The notes: generated by a model from the letters alone, not told the origin. DNA of 64,000 nt from Kitasatospora sp. NBC_00315 (GCF_041435095.1 NZ_CP108025.1:7378001-7442000); one strand, 5' to 3'; positions 8,693 to 17,593 are shown, counted from the stretch's first letter. Translations and numbers: made by a program.

Positions 8693-10663
8693 GTGAGCAC
8701 CCCACAGACGGCCCCGGCCGAAGAGCGGCTGACCGCCGCGCAGCAGCCGACCCGAGAGACACCGGCCACGCGGCGACCCGCCGCCGAGGAGCCGGCCGGC
8801 TTCGAGGTATCGACCGACGAGCAGCCGGCCGACGCCGAGGAGGCGGGGCCCGGGGCGCTCCGGCCCGAGCTCCGCCGGCGCGCCCGGGCCCTGCTGTGGG
8901 GCGCGGTGCGCCCGCACCGGGCCACCGTGGTGGCCGCCATGATCGCCGCCGCGATCCGGCAGGTCGCCCTGCTCGCGGTGCCGTGGTGCGTCCAGCGGGC
9001 TCTGGACGACGGGCTCGTCGCGGACGACGGCGGGGCCCTGCTGTTCTGGTGCGGCGCCACCGCCGTCACCGCGCTCGTCCAGTTCGCCGGACTCTACGGC
9101 TGGCAGTACTGGGCGGGCTACGCCGACGCCAAGGTCGGCGCTGACCTGCGCTCCCGGCTGCTGCGCCACCTCTCCGGCCTCGACCGGGCCGCGCTCGCCT
9201 CCCGGGGCCACGGCGACCTCGCCATGCGGGCCACCCGCGACACCGACCTCGTGCGTGAGTGGGTGCACGGCCTCGCCGTCTGGGTGGTGCTCGGCACCAC
9301 CTTCGTGGTGGTGCTGCCCGCCCTCGCCGCCCTCGATCTCAGCCTGCTGCTGGTCACCCTCGCCACGCTGCCGTTCCTGGTCCTGGTCAACCTGTACTTC
9401 CCCAAGCGGTTCGCCGCCGCCAGCGGAGAGCTCTCCGGCGCGCACGGCGTCCGGGCCGACGCCGTCGCGGACCTGCTCCAGGTCGGCACCGGCCTGCGCG
9501 GCACCGGCGGCCACCGTCCGCTCGTCGAGCGGCACCACCGGGCCAGCGCCGAGGTCACCGGGCGCACCGTCACGGCGGCCCGGATCGAGGCGACCTGGGC
9601 GGCCGTCGCCCCGTTCGTCCCGCGCCTGGCGGTGGCCGCCGGTGTCGGCATCGGCGGCCTGGCGGTGATGGACGGCCGGCTCACCCTGGGCGCTCTGGTC
9701 GCTTTCACCTCCTGGATGGCCGTCATCACGCTGGCCACCCGCGTGCTGGTCGACCGGCTCCTGGAGCGCGGCCAGGCGGACGTCGCCGCCGCCCGGATCG
9801 ACGAGGCGCTCTCCCTGCTGCCCGAGGTCACCGAACCCGACCCCGTCGCCGCCCGCCCGCTGCCGGCCACCGGCGCGCTCACCCTCACCGGCGTCAGCGC
9901 CGTGCGGGACGGACGCACCGTGCTGGGCCCGCTCGACCTCACCGTCCGGCACGGCGAGTTCGTCGCCCTCAGCGGCGCCACCGGCGCCGGCAAGAGCACC
10001 CTGCTGCGCCTGGCCGTGCGGCTCGACGACCCCGCCGCCGGAGCGGTCGCCTACGGCGGCACCGATCTGCGGACCGTGGCCCTCGACGAGATCAGGAGCA
10101 GGATCGCGTACGTCTCCCAGCGGCCCGTCCTGCTCTCCGGCACCGTGGCGGACAACCTGCGGCTCGGCCGCGAACTCGACGACGAGGCGCTGTACGAGGC
10201 CTGTCGGATCGCCGGTGTCCACGACCAGCTCACCGCCATGCCGGACGGCTACCGCACCGAACTCGGCGAAGGCGGCACCGCCCTGTCCGGCGGCCAGGTC
10301 CAGCGTCTCGCCATCGCCAGGGCGCTGCTCGGCGATCCGGTACTGCTGCTGCTCGACGACTCCACCTCGGCCCTGGACACCACCACCGAACGGCTCGTGC
10401 TGGACCGGCTGCGCGGCTGGGCCGTGGGCCGTACCGTCCTCTTCGCCACCCACCGCGGCGCCGTCCTGACGGCCGCCGACCGCGTCGTGCGGATCCTCGC
10501 GCCGGTCGGCGCCCCGGCTGCCGCACCCGTCGAAAGGCCCGCCGTGACCACGACCTCCGACACCGCGACGGCCGGGACGGCCACCGCCGTGCCGCCCGTC
10601 ACCGCCGTACCGACGGCCACCGCCGAGTCGTCCGCGACCGAAGGGGAGGCCGGCCGTGGCTGA
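8693..10663 (+). CDS. ABC exporter half-transporter (TMD-NBD), subunit 1
   Basis: 656 residues: an N-terminal extension of about 60 residues rich in Pro/Ala/Glu, six predicted membrane helices in an ABC exporter fold, then the nucleotide-binding domain with Walker A GATGAGKST (about residue 428), signature LSGGQ (about 529) and Walker B LLLLDD (Asp 555). The residue after the Walker B Asp is Asp 556 rather than the catalytic Glu, the usual sign of the degenerate site in heterodimeric exporters. The start is GTG with only a weak ribosome binding site. It overlaps the next exporter gene by 8 bp. Siderophore loci commonly carry such pairs, so export of the finished siderophore across the cytoplasmic membrane is the likely role; the substrate is inferred. 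Confidence 0.88.
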   Translation: MSTPQTAPAEERLTAAQQPTRETPATRRPAAEEPAGFEVSTDEQPADAEEAGPGALRPELRRRARALLWGAVRPHRATVVAAMIAAAIRQVALLAVPWCVQRALDDGLVADDGGALLFWCGATAVTALVQFAGLYGWQYWAGYADAKVGADLRSRLLRHLSGLDRAALASRGHGDLAMRATRDTDLVREWVHGLAVWVVLGTTFVVVLPALAALDLSLLLVTLATLPFLVLVNLYFPKRFAAASGELSGAHGVRADAVADLLQVGTGLRGTGGHRPLVERHHRASAEVTGRTVTAARIEATWAAVAPFVPRLAVAAGVGIGGLAVMDGRLTLGALVAFTSWMAVITLATRVLVDRLLERGQADVAAARIDEALSLLPEVTEPDPVAARPLPATGALTLTGVSAVRDGRTVLGPLDLTVRHGEFVALSGATGAGKSTLLRLAVRLDDPAAGAVAYGGTDLRTVALDEIRSRIAYVSQRPVLLSGTVADNLRLGRELDDEALYEACRIAGVHDQLTAMPDGYRTELGEGGTALSGGQVQRLAIARALLGDPVLLLLDDSTSALDTTTERLVLDRLRGWAVGRTVLFATHRGAVLTAADRVVRILAPVGAPAAAPVERPAVTTTSDTATAGTATAVPPVTAVPTATAESSATEGEAGRG

Positions 10664-12368
10664 GCAGCCCCTGCTCCAGGAGGAGGCCGACCAGCGCGCG
10701 GTGCTGCGCCGCGCCGCGCCGTACCTGCGCCCGCACCGCGGCCGCCTCGGCGTCGCGCTCGGCGTCGGGCTGGCCGACTCGGCGGCCCTGGTGGCCGTCG
10801 CGCCGCTGATCGGGCTGGCGGCCGACGCGGTCGGCTCCGGTGACCGCACCCGGCTCGTGGTCGCGGTCCTGCTGCTCGTCCTGCTGGCCCTCGCCCAGCT
10901 GGGATTCGCCCGGGCAGGCGAGCTGCTGCTGATCCGGGCGGGCGAACAGGTCGTGCGCGGCCTGCGCGAGCGGTGCGTGGAGAACCTCGCCACCGCCCCG
11001 CTCCGCTTCCTGGAGACCCACCGCAGCGGGGAGCTGCTGCGCAGGGCGACCGGCGAGGTGGCCGAACTGGCGGCGTTCGTCCGCCTGCACCTGCGCAACC
11101 TGGTGGCCTCGACGGCGACCCTGGCCTTCACGCTCGTGGTGCTCGCCGGGTACTCCTGGCTGCTGCTCCTGGTCCAGCTGGCGGTCTTCCTGCCGCTGAC
11201 GCTGCTGGTCACCCGCTGGTTCCAGCGGGACGCGGCCGCCGCCTTCGGCGGCAAGGCCGGCGCCGAGGCGACCGTGGCGGCGACCTTCACCGAGACGCTG
11301 ACCGCCCGTGAGGCGCTGCAGACCTCCCGGGGGCTGCCGGGCTGGGCACGCCGCTTCGACCGGGAGAACGCCCGGGCGGTGCGGGCCGCCCGCCGCGCCC
11401 TGCGGGTGGAGAACCGGATCGACCTGGTGAGCCTGGTCGAGGGCGCGGCCCTGGTGGCGCTGCTGGTGGCCGGTGGCCGGCTGGTCGGCCAGGGGAGCCT
11501 GAGCATCGGTGCGGTCGTCGTCTTCGTGGTCGCCGGCCGCAACCTCTTCGACTCCTTCACCGACCTCTCCCAGCTGGTCGGCGAGGTGCAGACGGCCCGG
11601 ACGGGCCTGGCCCGGCTGCTCGATCTGCTGGCCGCGACCGAGCCGGAGCCGGTGGCACCCGGGGCGGCCGGAGCGGCGCTGCCCGAGCGCGGCGACCTGC
11701 GCTGCGAGGGGGTCGCGTACTCCTACCGCTCGGATGACCCGGCGCTGTCCGGGATCACGCTGGACTTCCCGGCGGGCAGCCGGACGGGCGTGGTCGGTGA
11801 GACCGGCTCCGGCAAGACCACGCTGTCCAAGCTGCTCTGCGGTCTCTACCGGCCGGACGAGGGCGTCGTCACGTTCGCCGGGCAGGATCTGCGGGACGTC
11901 CCCGAGGCGCATCTGCGCCGCCGGGTGGTGCTGGTGCCGCAGGAGGTCAGGATGGTGTCGGGCACGATCGCCGACAACCTGGCGCTGGTCCAGGGCGCGC
12001 CGGACCGCGAGCTGATCGAGCACACCGTGCACCGGCTCGGCCTGCGGGAGTGGATCGCCGGTCTGCCCGGTGGCCTGGACGCCGAGGTCGGCCGGCGCGG
12101 CGGCAACCTGTCGGCCGGGGAGCGGCAGATCCTCGGCCTGGTCCGGGCGGTGCTGGCGGACCCGGCGGTCCTGGTGCTGGACGAGGCGACGGCCGACATC
12201 GACCCGGTGACGGCGGGCCGGCTGGAGCACGCGCTGGACGAACTGCGCGCCGACTGCACGCTGGTGGTGATCGCGCACCGGCCGGAGACGATCGCCCGGA
12301 TGCCCCGGGTGATCCGGCTGGAGGGCGGGCGGCTTCCGGTGGGGGCCACCACTGGTACCCATGCATGA
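10656..12368 (+). CDS. ABC exporter half-transporter (TMD-NBD), subunit 2
   Basis: 570 residues, six predicted membrane helices then a nucleotide-binding domain with Walker A GETGSGKTT (about residue 381), a signature-like LSAGE (about 485) and Walker B VLVLDE with Asp 509 and the catalytic Glu 510. The intact Glu complements the degenerate site of the preceding subunit, so the two probably form one asymmetric heterodimer. The GTG start lies inside the upstream gene (8-bp overlap), which implies translational coupling. The TGA stop forms the first bases of an iron box that belongs to the downstream operon. Siderophore export is inferred from context. Confidence 0.88.
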   Translation: MAEQPLLQEEADQRAVLRRAAPYLRPHRGRLGVALGVGLADSAALVAVAPLIGLAADAVGSGDRTRLVVAVLLLVLLALAQLGFARAGELLLIRAGEQVVRGLRERCVENLATAPLRFLETHRSGELLRRATGEVAELAAFVRLHLRNLVASTATLAFTLVVLAGYSWLLLLVQLAVFLPLTLLVTRWFQRDAAAAFGGKAGAEATVAATFTETLTAREALQTSRGLPGWARRFDRENARAVRAARRALRVENRIDLVSLVEGAALVALLVAGGRLVGQGSLSIGAVVVFVVAGRNLFDSFTDLSQLVGEVQTARTGLARLLDLLAATEPEPVAPGAAGAALPERGDLRCEGVAYSYRSDDPALSGITLDFPAGSRTGVVGETGSGKTTLSKLLCGLYRPDEGVVTFAGQDLRDVPEAHLRRRVVLVPQEVRMVSGTIADNLALVQGAPDRELIEHTVHRLGLREWIAGLPGGLDAEVGRRGGNLSAGERQILGLVRAVLADPAVLVLDEATADIDPVTAGRLEHALDELRADCTLVVIAHRPETIARMPRVIRLEGGRLPVGATTGTHA

Positions 12369-12384
12369 GGTTAGGCTAACCTAA
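12366..12384 (+). promoter_or_regulatory. Iron box (DmdR/IdeR-type operator) before the reductase/permease operon
   Basis: TGAGGTTAGGCTAACCTAA matches the actinobacterial iron-box consensus TTAGGTTAGGCTAACCTAA at 18 of 19 positions. It lies 63 bp upstream of the ferric-siderophore reductase start and overlaps the stop codon of the exporter gene. Binding of the Fe(II)-loaded DtxR-family repressor would shut the operon off when iron is plentiful. Confidence 0.93.
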
Positions 12385-12447
12385 TCGACATGGCGGCTGC
12401 CGGGCCGCCGTCCGGGCGCCACCTCTCACACCGGATAGGGCTGAACG

Positions 12448-13284
12448 ATGACCACCGAGACCGCTCCGCCGCGCATGCGGATCGTCCGCCATCCGCTCAA
12501 GTACCGCCTCCTGGAAGTCAGGCGGGTGCAGCGAATCACGCCGGGCACCGTCCGCGTCACCTTCGGCGGCGAGGCACTGGAGGGCTTCTGCGAGCAGGCG
12601 CCGACCGACCACGTCAAGCTCTGCTTCGCCGAGCCGGGCGCCGACCTCCCGGTCGAGCCGGTGGTGGAGAACGACACCTGGATGGACGCGCCCGACGGCA
12701 TGTCGGAGCCGCTGACCCGCGACTACACGATCCGTCACCACCGCCGCGAACAGCAGGAGATCGACGTCGACATGGTGCTGCACGGCACCGGGGTCGGTTC
12801 CGCCTGGGCCGGCCGCGCCGAGCCCGGCATGCGGCTGGGCGTCTTCGGCCCCCGCGGCTCCGAGGAACTCCCCTTCGTCCACGACTGGTACCTCCTCGGC
12901 GCCGAGGAGACCGCCCTGCCGGCCCTGGCCCGTTGGGCGGAGATGCTGCCGGCCGGGGTCAGGGTGATCGCGTTCGCCGAGGTGTCCGGGCCCGAGGACG
13001 AGCAGCAGATCGAGAGCGCCGCCGACCTCACCCTCACCTGGCTGCACCGGGGTGACGCCCCCTCCGGCAGCACCGACCTGCTGGAGCGCGCGATCCGCGC
13101 GGCCGACCTGCCTGCGGGCCTCGGCTTCGCCTGGGTGGCCGGCGAGGCCACCTCGCTCAAGCCGATCCGCCGTCACCTGCGGCGCGAGCGCGGCCTGTCG
13201 AAGGACCAGGTCGACGTCGACGGCTACTGGAAGCGGGGCGTGGCCAACCACGACCACCACGAGGACGACGCCGACCACGCATGA
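12448..13284 (+). CDS. Siderophore-interacting FAD-dependent ferric reductase (ViuB/SIP family)
   Basis: 278 residues. An N-terminal FAD-binding beta-barrel contains RDYTIR and HGTGVGSAWA, followed by a NAD(P)H-binding-like lobe with GEATSLKPIRRHLR and the family-typical DGYWKRG near the C-terminus. These cytosolic flavoproteins reduce Fe(III) in imported siderophores so that iron is released. The gene is the first of an iron-box-controlled operon and overlaps the next permease gene by 4 bp (ATGA). The last ten residues are His/Asp rich (NHDHHEDDADHA), a feature that could bind metal but is not part of the fold. Confidence 0.93.
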   Translation: MTTETAPPRMRIVRHPLKYRLLEVRRVQRITPGTVRVTFGGEALEGFCEQAPTDHVKLCFAEPGADLPVEPVVENDTWMDAPDGMSEPLTRDYTIRHHRREQQEIDVDMVLHGTGVGSAWAGRAEPGMRLGVFGPRGSEELPFVHDWYLLGAEETALPALARWAEMLPAGVRVIAFAEVSGPEDEQQIESAADLTLTWLHRGDAPSGSTDLLERAIRAADLPAGLGFAWVAGEATSLKPIRRHLRRERGLSKDQVDVDGYWKRGVANHDHHEDDADHA

Positions 13285-14384
13285 CCTCCACCACTGCGAG
13301 AACCCCCGCACCGGCTCCGCCCCCCGCCACCGTCGCCGCGCCGGCTCCGCCCGCGGCCACCCCCGCCGTGCCGGACCGCCGATCCGGCACGCCCCGGCGG
13401 GTGGCCTGGCTGCTCGGCGCGCTGGCGCTGCTGGCCGTCCTGGCGATCGCCGGGATCGCCGTCGGCGCCCGCTACATCCCGCCCGGCCGGGTCCTGCACG
13501 TCCTGATGCACCGGGAGCCGACCTCGGAGGACTGGATCGTGGTGCACCACGCCAGGATCCCGCGCACCCTGCTGGGCATCGCCGTCGGCGCCGCCCTCGG
13601 GCTCTCCGGCGCGCTGATGCAGGCACTCACCCGCAACCCGCTGGCCGACCCCGGCCTGCTCGGCGTGAACGGCGGCGCAGCCGCCGCGGTGGCCCTCGGC
13701 ACCGCGGTGTTCGACCTGCACGGCTTCGGCTCGTTCGTCTGGTTCGCCCTCGCCGGTGCGGCCGTCGCCGCCGCCGTGGTGCACGTCCTCGGGGCCGGCG
13801 GCCGTCCGTCGGCCACGCCGGTGCGCCTCGCGCTGGCGGGCACCGCCGTGACGGCCGTGCTGACCGCCCTCGTCAACGGACTCGTCCTGCTCGACCCGCT
13901 CACCCTGAACCGATTCCGGTACTGGCAGATCGGCACCCTCGCCGGAGTGGACGCCGCGGTGCTCCGGCAGGTGCTGCCCTTCCTCGCGGCCGGCGGCGTG
14001 CTCGCCCTGCTGCTCGCCCGGCCGCTCAACGCGATGGCCCTGGGCGACGACGCGGGGCACGCCCTCGGCGCCCACCCGGGCCGGACCAGGATGCTCAGCG
14101 TGCTCGCCGTCACCCTGCTGTGCGGCGCGGCCACCGCGGCGGTCGGCCCGATCGTCTTCGTGGGACTGGCCGTGCCGCACCTCGCCCGCCACGTCTGCGG
14201 CCCCGACCAGCGCTGGGTGCTGCTCCTGTCGGCCGTTCTCGCGCCGGTCCTGCTGGTCGGCTCCGACATCGTCGGGCGCCTCGTCCTGCACCCGGCCGAA
14301 CTCCAGGCCGGCGTCGTGACGGCGTTCGTCGGCGCACCGCTCTTCATCGCCCTGGTACGGGGCCGGAGGATCGCCCACCTGTGA
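13281..14384 (+). CDS. FecCD-family ferric-siderophore permease, subunit 1
   Basis: 367 residues. After a Pro/Ala-rich N-terminal tail of about 35 residues there are roughly nine to ten hydrophobic helices and the FecCD landmarks: RIPRTLLGIAVGAALGLSGALMQ, cited here by its core RIPRTL, then TRNPLADPGLLG, and GPIVFVGLAVPHLAR in the coupling region. FecCD proteins form the membrane channel for Fe-siderophore import. It starts within the reductase stop codon and overlaps the next permease gene by 4 bp, so the two permeases are probably made together as a heterodimer. The matching ATPase is on the opposite strand in the dhb operon. Confidence 0.94.
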   Translation: MTSTTARTPAPAPPPATVAAPAPPAATPAVPDRRSGTPRRVAWLLGALALLAVLAIAGIAVGARYIPPGRVLHVLMHREPTSEDWIVVHHARIPRTLLGIAVGAALGLSGALMQALTRNPLADPGLLGVNGGAAAAVALGTAVFDLHGFGSFVWFALAGAAVAAAVVHVLGAGGRPSATPVRLALAGTAVTAVLTALVNGLVLLDPLTLNRFRYWQIGTLAGVDAAVLRQVLPFLAAGGVLALLLARPLNAMALGDDAGHALGAHPGRTRMLSVLAVTLLCGAATAAVGPIVFVGLAVPHLARHVCGPDQRWVLLLSAVLAPVLLVGSDIVGRLVLHPAELQAGVVTAFVGAPLFIALVRGRRIAHL

Positions 14385-15484
14385 ACAGCACCACGGCGGT
14401 CGACCGGCCCGCCGACACTCCCCGGCACCCGCCGGCCGCCCGCCGGCCCGTCCCGCTGCACGCCGTGCGGCTGCCGGGCGGCCGCTCGCTGCGCCGCCAC
14501 CCCAGGGCGACCGCCGTCTGCGCGCTGCTGCTGGCGGCTCTGCTCGCCGTCGCCGTCCGGACCCTGATCACCGGTGACTTCCCGCTGCCGGTCTCCGGCG
14601 TCCTCGACGTGCTCACCGGCGGCGGCACCCGCGGCCAGCGGTACATCGTCCTTGAGGTCAGGCTGCCCAGGCTGATCACGGCGCTGCTGGTCGGCGCGGC
14701 GATGGGCCTGGCGGGCGCGCTGTTCCAGACCCTGGCCCGCAACCCGCTCGGCAGCCCGGACGTCATCGGGTTCACCGTCGGCTCGGCCACCGGGGCGCTC
14801 GCGGTGATCCTGGTGATCGGCGGTGGTGCGGCCGTGGTGGCGGGCGGCGCGGTCGTCGGCGGACTGGTCACGGCACTCCTGGTCCACCTGCTCTCCCGTC
14901 GCGGCGGGACGCAGGGCTACCGGCTGGTGCTGGTGGGCATCGGCGTCAGCTCGCTGCTCTCCTCGGTCAACGCCTACCTGATCGCCCGCGCCTCGTTCGG
15001 CGACGCGCAGAGCGCGGCGGTCTGGCTGACCGGCAGTCTGAACGCGCGCGGCTGGGAGCACTGCGGCCCGATGGCCGTGCTGCTGCTGCTCCTGCTCCCC
15101 GCCGCGCTGCTGCTCGGGCGGCCGCTGCGGATGCTGGAGATGGGCGACGACGCGGCCTCCGCGCTGGGGGTCTCCACCGAGCGGGTCAGGATCCTGCTGG
15201 TGCTGGTGGGGGTCGGCCTGACGGCGGCCGCCACCGCCGCGGCCGGCCCGATCCCCTTCGTCGCGCTCGTCGCCCCGCAGGTCGTCCGGCGGCTCACCCG
15301 GGCGACCGGGCCCAACCTGCTGGGATCCGCGCTGACGGGTGCGTTGCTGCTGGCCGTCAGCGACCTCGCGGCGCAGCGCCTGCTGGCGCCCACCCAGCTG
15401 CCGGTGGGAGTGCTCACCGGGCTGGTCGGCGGGTGCTACCTGGTCTGGCTGATCGCCCGCGGGTGGAGGTCCGGCCGCGCCTGA
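14381..15484 (+). CDS. FecCD-family ferric-siderophore permease, subunit 2
   Basis: 367 residues from the GTG at 14381, which overlaps the previous stop (GTGA). A basic Pro-rich N-terminal tail is followed by nine to ten membrane helices with FecCD motifs: EVRLPRLITALLVG, ARNPLGSPDVIGF and GPIPFVALVAPQVVRR. A longer open frame runs upstream, but it overlaps the first permease gene and shows no family similarity, so the GTG is preferred. This is the partner of the preceding permease. Its 3' end overlaps the converging GNAT gene by 49 bp. No periplasmic-type binding protein is encoded nearby in this window. Confidence 0.94.
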   Translation: MNSTTAVDRPADTPRHPPAARRPVPLHAVRLPGGRSLRRHPRATAVCALLLAALLAVAVRTLITGDFPLPVSGVLDVLTGGGTRGQRYIVLEVRLPRLITALLVGAAMGLAGALFQTLARNPLGSPDVIGFTVGSATGALAVILVIGGGAAVVAGGAVVGGLVTALLVHLLSRRGGTQGYRLVLVGIGVSSLLSSVNAYLIARASFGDAQSAAVWLTGSLNARGWEHCGPMAVLLLLLLPAALLLGRPLRMLEMGDDAASALGVSTERVRILLVLVGVGLTAAATAAAGPIPFVALVAPQVVRRLTRATGPNLLGSALTGALLLAVSDLAAQRLLAPTQLPVGVLTGLVGGCYLVWLIARGWRSGRA

Positions 15485-16047
15485 CCGACCGCCCGGCCGG
15501 GCTCGGCGAGGATCCGGCGGTAGACCTCGGAACCGCGCGCGGGATCCAGGCCGGCGGCCCAGCTCCGCGGGGCCAGCGCGGCCGGTATCGGGACGAAGCC
15601 GAAGCGGCGGAACAGCTCACCGCTGCCCGTGGTGGCGGCGTGGACCGTCCGCAGGCCGCCGCGCGCCGCCGTGTCGAGCAGGGCGGCCAGCAGGCGCGAG
15701 CCGAGGCCCGTCCCCTGCCGCTCCGGGCGTACGCAGAGGTTGTGCAGCAGCCCGGCCGCGGGATGGCCGGGCTCCGCCGGCAGCCGGCGCAGGGCGACGC
15801 ACCCGTCGGGACCGGCCGACGGCGGACCGGGGACGAGGAGGAACTGGCCGACCGCGGCCCGGTAGTCGGCGGCCGTGCGCACCCGCAGTTCACCGGAGCG
15901 CATGAACGGCTCGGACAGTGCGTGCAGCGCCGCCGCGTCCGCCCCGGTCGCGGGCCGGACGGGCGCCGTGCCGAGGGTCGCGAGGCGGACCGGCGCGGTG
16001 GTGGCGGTCGCCGGACGGAGGGGAGCCTGCGCCACGCTCCGCCTCAC
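15436..16047 (-). CDS. GNAT-family N-acetyltransferase in the siderophore operon
   Basis: 203 residues from a GTG that overlaps the stop of the upstream ATPase gene (GTGA). The acetyl-CoA-binding signature is clear: LHNLCVRPERQGTGLGSRLL followed by a GELFRRFGFVPI C-terminal strand. The N-terminal 25 residues are low in complexity. It is the last gene of the dhb/ATPase operon and so is probably iron-regulated. GNAT enzymes move an acyl group from CoA to an amine. A role in acylating hydroxyornithine or in modifying the siderophore is possible, but the sequence does not resemble the IucB/AlcB-type acylases, so the substrate is unknown. Confidence 0.85.
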   Translation of the reverse strand: MRRSVAQAPLRPATATTAPVRLATLGTAPVRPATGADAAALHALSEPFMRSGELRVRTAADYRAAVGQFLLVPGPPSAGPDGCVALRRLPAEPGHPAAGLLHNLCVRPERQGTGLGSRLLAALLDTAARGGLRTVHAATTGSGELFRRFGFVPIPAALAPRSWAAGLDPARGSEVYRRILAEPGRAVGQARPDLHPRAISQTR

Positions 16048-16964
16048 GCGCTCACGGCCCGTCGCGCGGGCGCCATCGGGACCACCAGCGGAGTGCCGGT
16101 CTGCGGATCCTCGATCACCTGGCAGGGAAGGTCGAAGACCCGCTCGACCAGTTCGGCGGTGACGATCTCGGCCGGCGCTCCCTCGGCGACCACCGCGCCG
16201 TCGCGCATCGCGATCAGGTGGGTGGCGTACCGGGCGGCCTGGTTGAGGTCGTGCAGGACGGCCACCAGGGTGCGGCCCTGCTCCTCGTGCAGGCGTGCGC
16301 AGAGGTCCAACACCTCGACCTGGTGCGCGATGTCCAGGAAGGTGGTGGGTTCGTCGAGCAGCAGCAGCGGGGTCTGCTGGGCGATCGCCATGGCCAGCCA
16401 GACCCGCTGGCGCTGCCCGCCCGAGAGCTCGTCCACGTACCGCTCGGCCAGCTCCTCCACGTCGGTGGCGGCCATCGACTCGGCGACCACCCGCTCGTCC
16501 TCGCGGGACCACTGGCGCAGCAGGCCCTGGTGCGGGTAACGGCCCCGGGCGACCAGGTCCGCGACGGTGATGCCGTCCGGTGCGGCCGAGCTCTGCGGCA
16601 GCAGGCCGAGCCGGCGGGCCAGTTCCCTGGCGGGAAGGCCGCTGATCTGCTCGCCGTCCAGCAGCACCCGGCCGGCGGCGGGCCTGAGCAGCCGGGCGAA
16701 GGCGCGCAGCAGGGTGGACTTCCCGCAGGCGTTGGGGCCGACGATGACGGTGAACGACCCGTCGGGGATGCCGACGGAGAGATCCGTGGTGATCGCCCGG
16801 TCGCCGTAGCGCAGCGCGACGCCCTCGGCGGTCAGCCGGTCGGTCGTGGCGCCGCCCGTGGCTCTGCTCGCGGCGCCGGTCGTAACACCGGCCGTGGCAC
16901 CGGCCGTTGAATCGGTCGGCCGGTCGGGCGACGGCGAGGGCCGGGTCGGCCGGGCGGCACTCAC
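16044..16964 (-). CDS. FecE/FepC-like ferric-siderophore ABC transporter ATPase
   Basis: 306 residues from a GTG overlapping the dhbB stop (GTGA). The first 40 residues are a Thr/Ala/Gly-rich tail. The ATPase domain has Walker A GPNACGKST, Q-loop LLPQSSAAPDGITV, signature LSGGQRQRVW, Walker B LLLLDEPTTFLD and the HDLNQA switch, all typical of Fe-siderophore importers. It is the natural partner of the two FecCD permeases, which converge from the other side. Coding the ATPase with the dhb genes means both transcripts must be made to assemble the importer, and both carry an iron box. Confidence 0.94.
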   Translation of the reverse strand: MSAARPTRPSPSPDRPTDSTAGATAGVTTGAASRATGGATTDRLTAEGVALRYGDRAITTDLSVGIPDGSFTVIVGPNACGKSTLLRAFARLLRPAAGRVLLDGEQISGLPARELARRLGLLPQSSAAPDGITVADLVARGRYPHQGLLRQWSREDERVVAESMAATDVEELAERYVDELSGGQRQRVWLAMAIAQQTPLLLLDEPTTFLDIAHQVEVLDLCARLHEEQGRTLVAVLHDLNQAARYATHLIAMRDGAVVAEGAPAEIVTAELVERVFDLPCQVIEDPQTGTPLVVPMAPARRAVSA

Positions 16965-17593
16965 CGGCCCTCCAGCAGCCGGTCCGTGCCGACCACGACC
17001 GCGCACTTGCCGGCGGCCCACTCCAGGGCCTCCAGGTGCCGCTGCTCGGAGAAGTCCGCGACCGCGTCGCCGACCACGAAGGCCTGGACGTCCCGGCTCC
17101 AGGCGTCGCAGGCCGTCATCAGGACGCCGATGTGCGCGTAGACGCCGACCAGCACCAGCTGGTCGCGCCCGGCCGCCGCCAGCTGCTCCGCCAGGTCGGT
17201 GCGGACGAACGCGCTGTACTTCCACTTGGTCAGCATGACGTCCCCGTCGGCCGGGGCCACCACGGCGGGGACGCCCCGGGCGTGGTCGTCGTCCGGCAGG
17301 CCGGGGCCCCAGAAGTCCTGTTGCAGCCCGCGCTCCTCGGGGCTCTGGCCGCCGCGCTGGTGCGAGTAGACCACCGGTACGCCGGCCGGGCGGGCCCAGG
17401 CCAGCAGCCGGGCGGTGTTGGCCAGCGCGGGGGCCAGCGGCGGGGCGTCGGGAGCGAACGCGTCCAGGAAGTAGTTCTGCAGGTCGTGGACGAGCAGCAC
17501 GGCGCGGGCCGGGTCGACCTGCCAGGGCACGCGCGGTTCGGGGAACCGTTCGGGGCCGGGCAGCGGGTACGGGGCGATGCGGGGCAGGGCCAT
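16961..17593 (-). CDS. dhbB: Isochorismatase (2,3-dihydro-2,3-DHB synthase), without aryl carrier domain
   Basis: 210 residues. The ATG at 17593 is chosen because GAAGGA lies 11 bases upstream and the family start MALPRIAPY follows. It converts isochorismate to 2,3-dihydro-2,3-dihydroxybenzoate and pyruvate in the cytosol. The catalytic Asp is in LLVHDLQNYF, the Lys in TKWKYSAF, and GVYAHIGVLMTA matches EntB/DhbB. EntB and DhbB normally continue into an aryl carrier domain of about 75 residues; here the protein stops after the hydrolase domain, so the carrier must be a separate protein or part of another NRPS. It overlaps the ATPase gene by 4 bp. Confidence 0.95.
   Translation of the reverse strand: MALPRIAPYPLPGPERFPEPRVPWQVDPARAVLLVHDLQNYFLDAFAPDAPPLAPALANTARLLAWARPAGVPVVYSHQRGGQSPEERGLQQDFWGPGLPDDDHARGVPAVVAPADGDVMLTKWKYSAFVRTDLAEQLAAAGRDQLVLVGVYAHIGVLMTACDAWSRDVQAFVVGDAVADFSEQRHLEALEWAAGKCAVVVGTDRLLEGR

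Noticed and set aside
8504..11560. Long open frame on the minus strand opposite the ABC exporter genes
   Set aside because: It is rich in Arg, Gly and Ala with no conserved motifs, and lies antisense to two clear ABC transporter genes with correct codon bias; it is a high-GC shadow.
13052..14380. Upstream extension of the second FecCD permease frame
   Set aside because: It overlaps the first permease gene in another frame and reads as Arg/Pro-rich sequence without family similarity. The GTG at 14381 overlapping the stop gives a normal-length permease.
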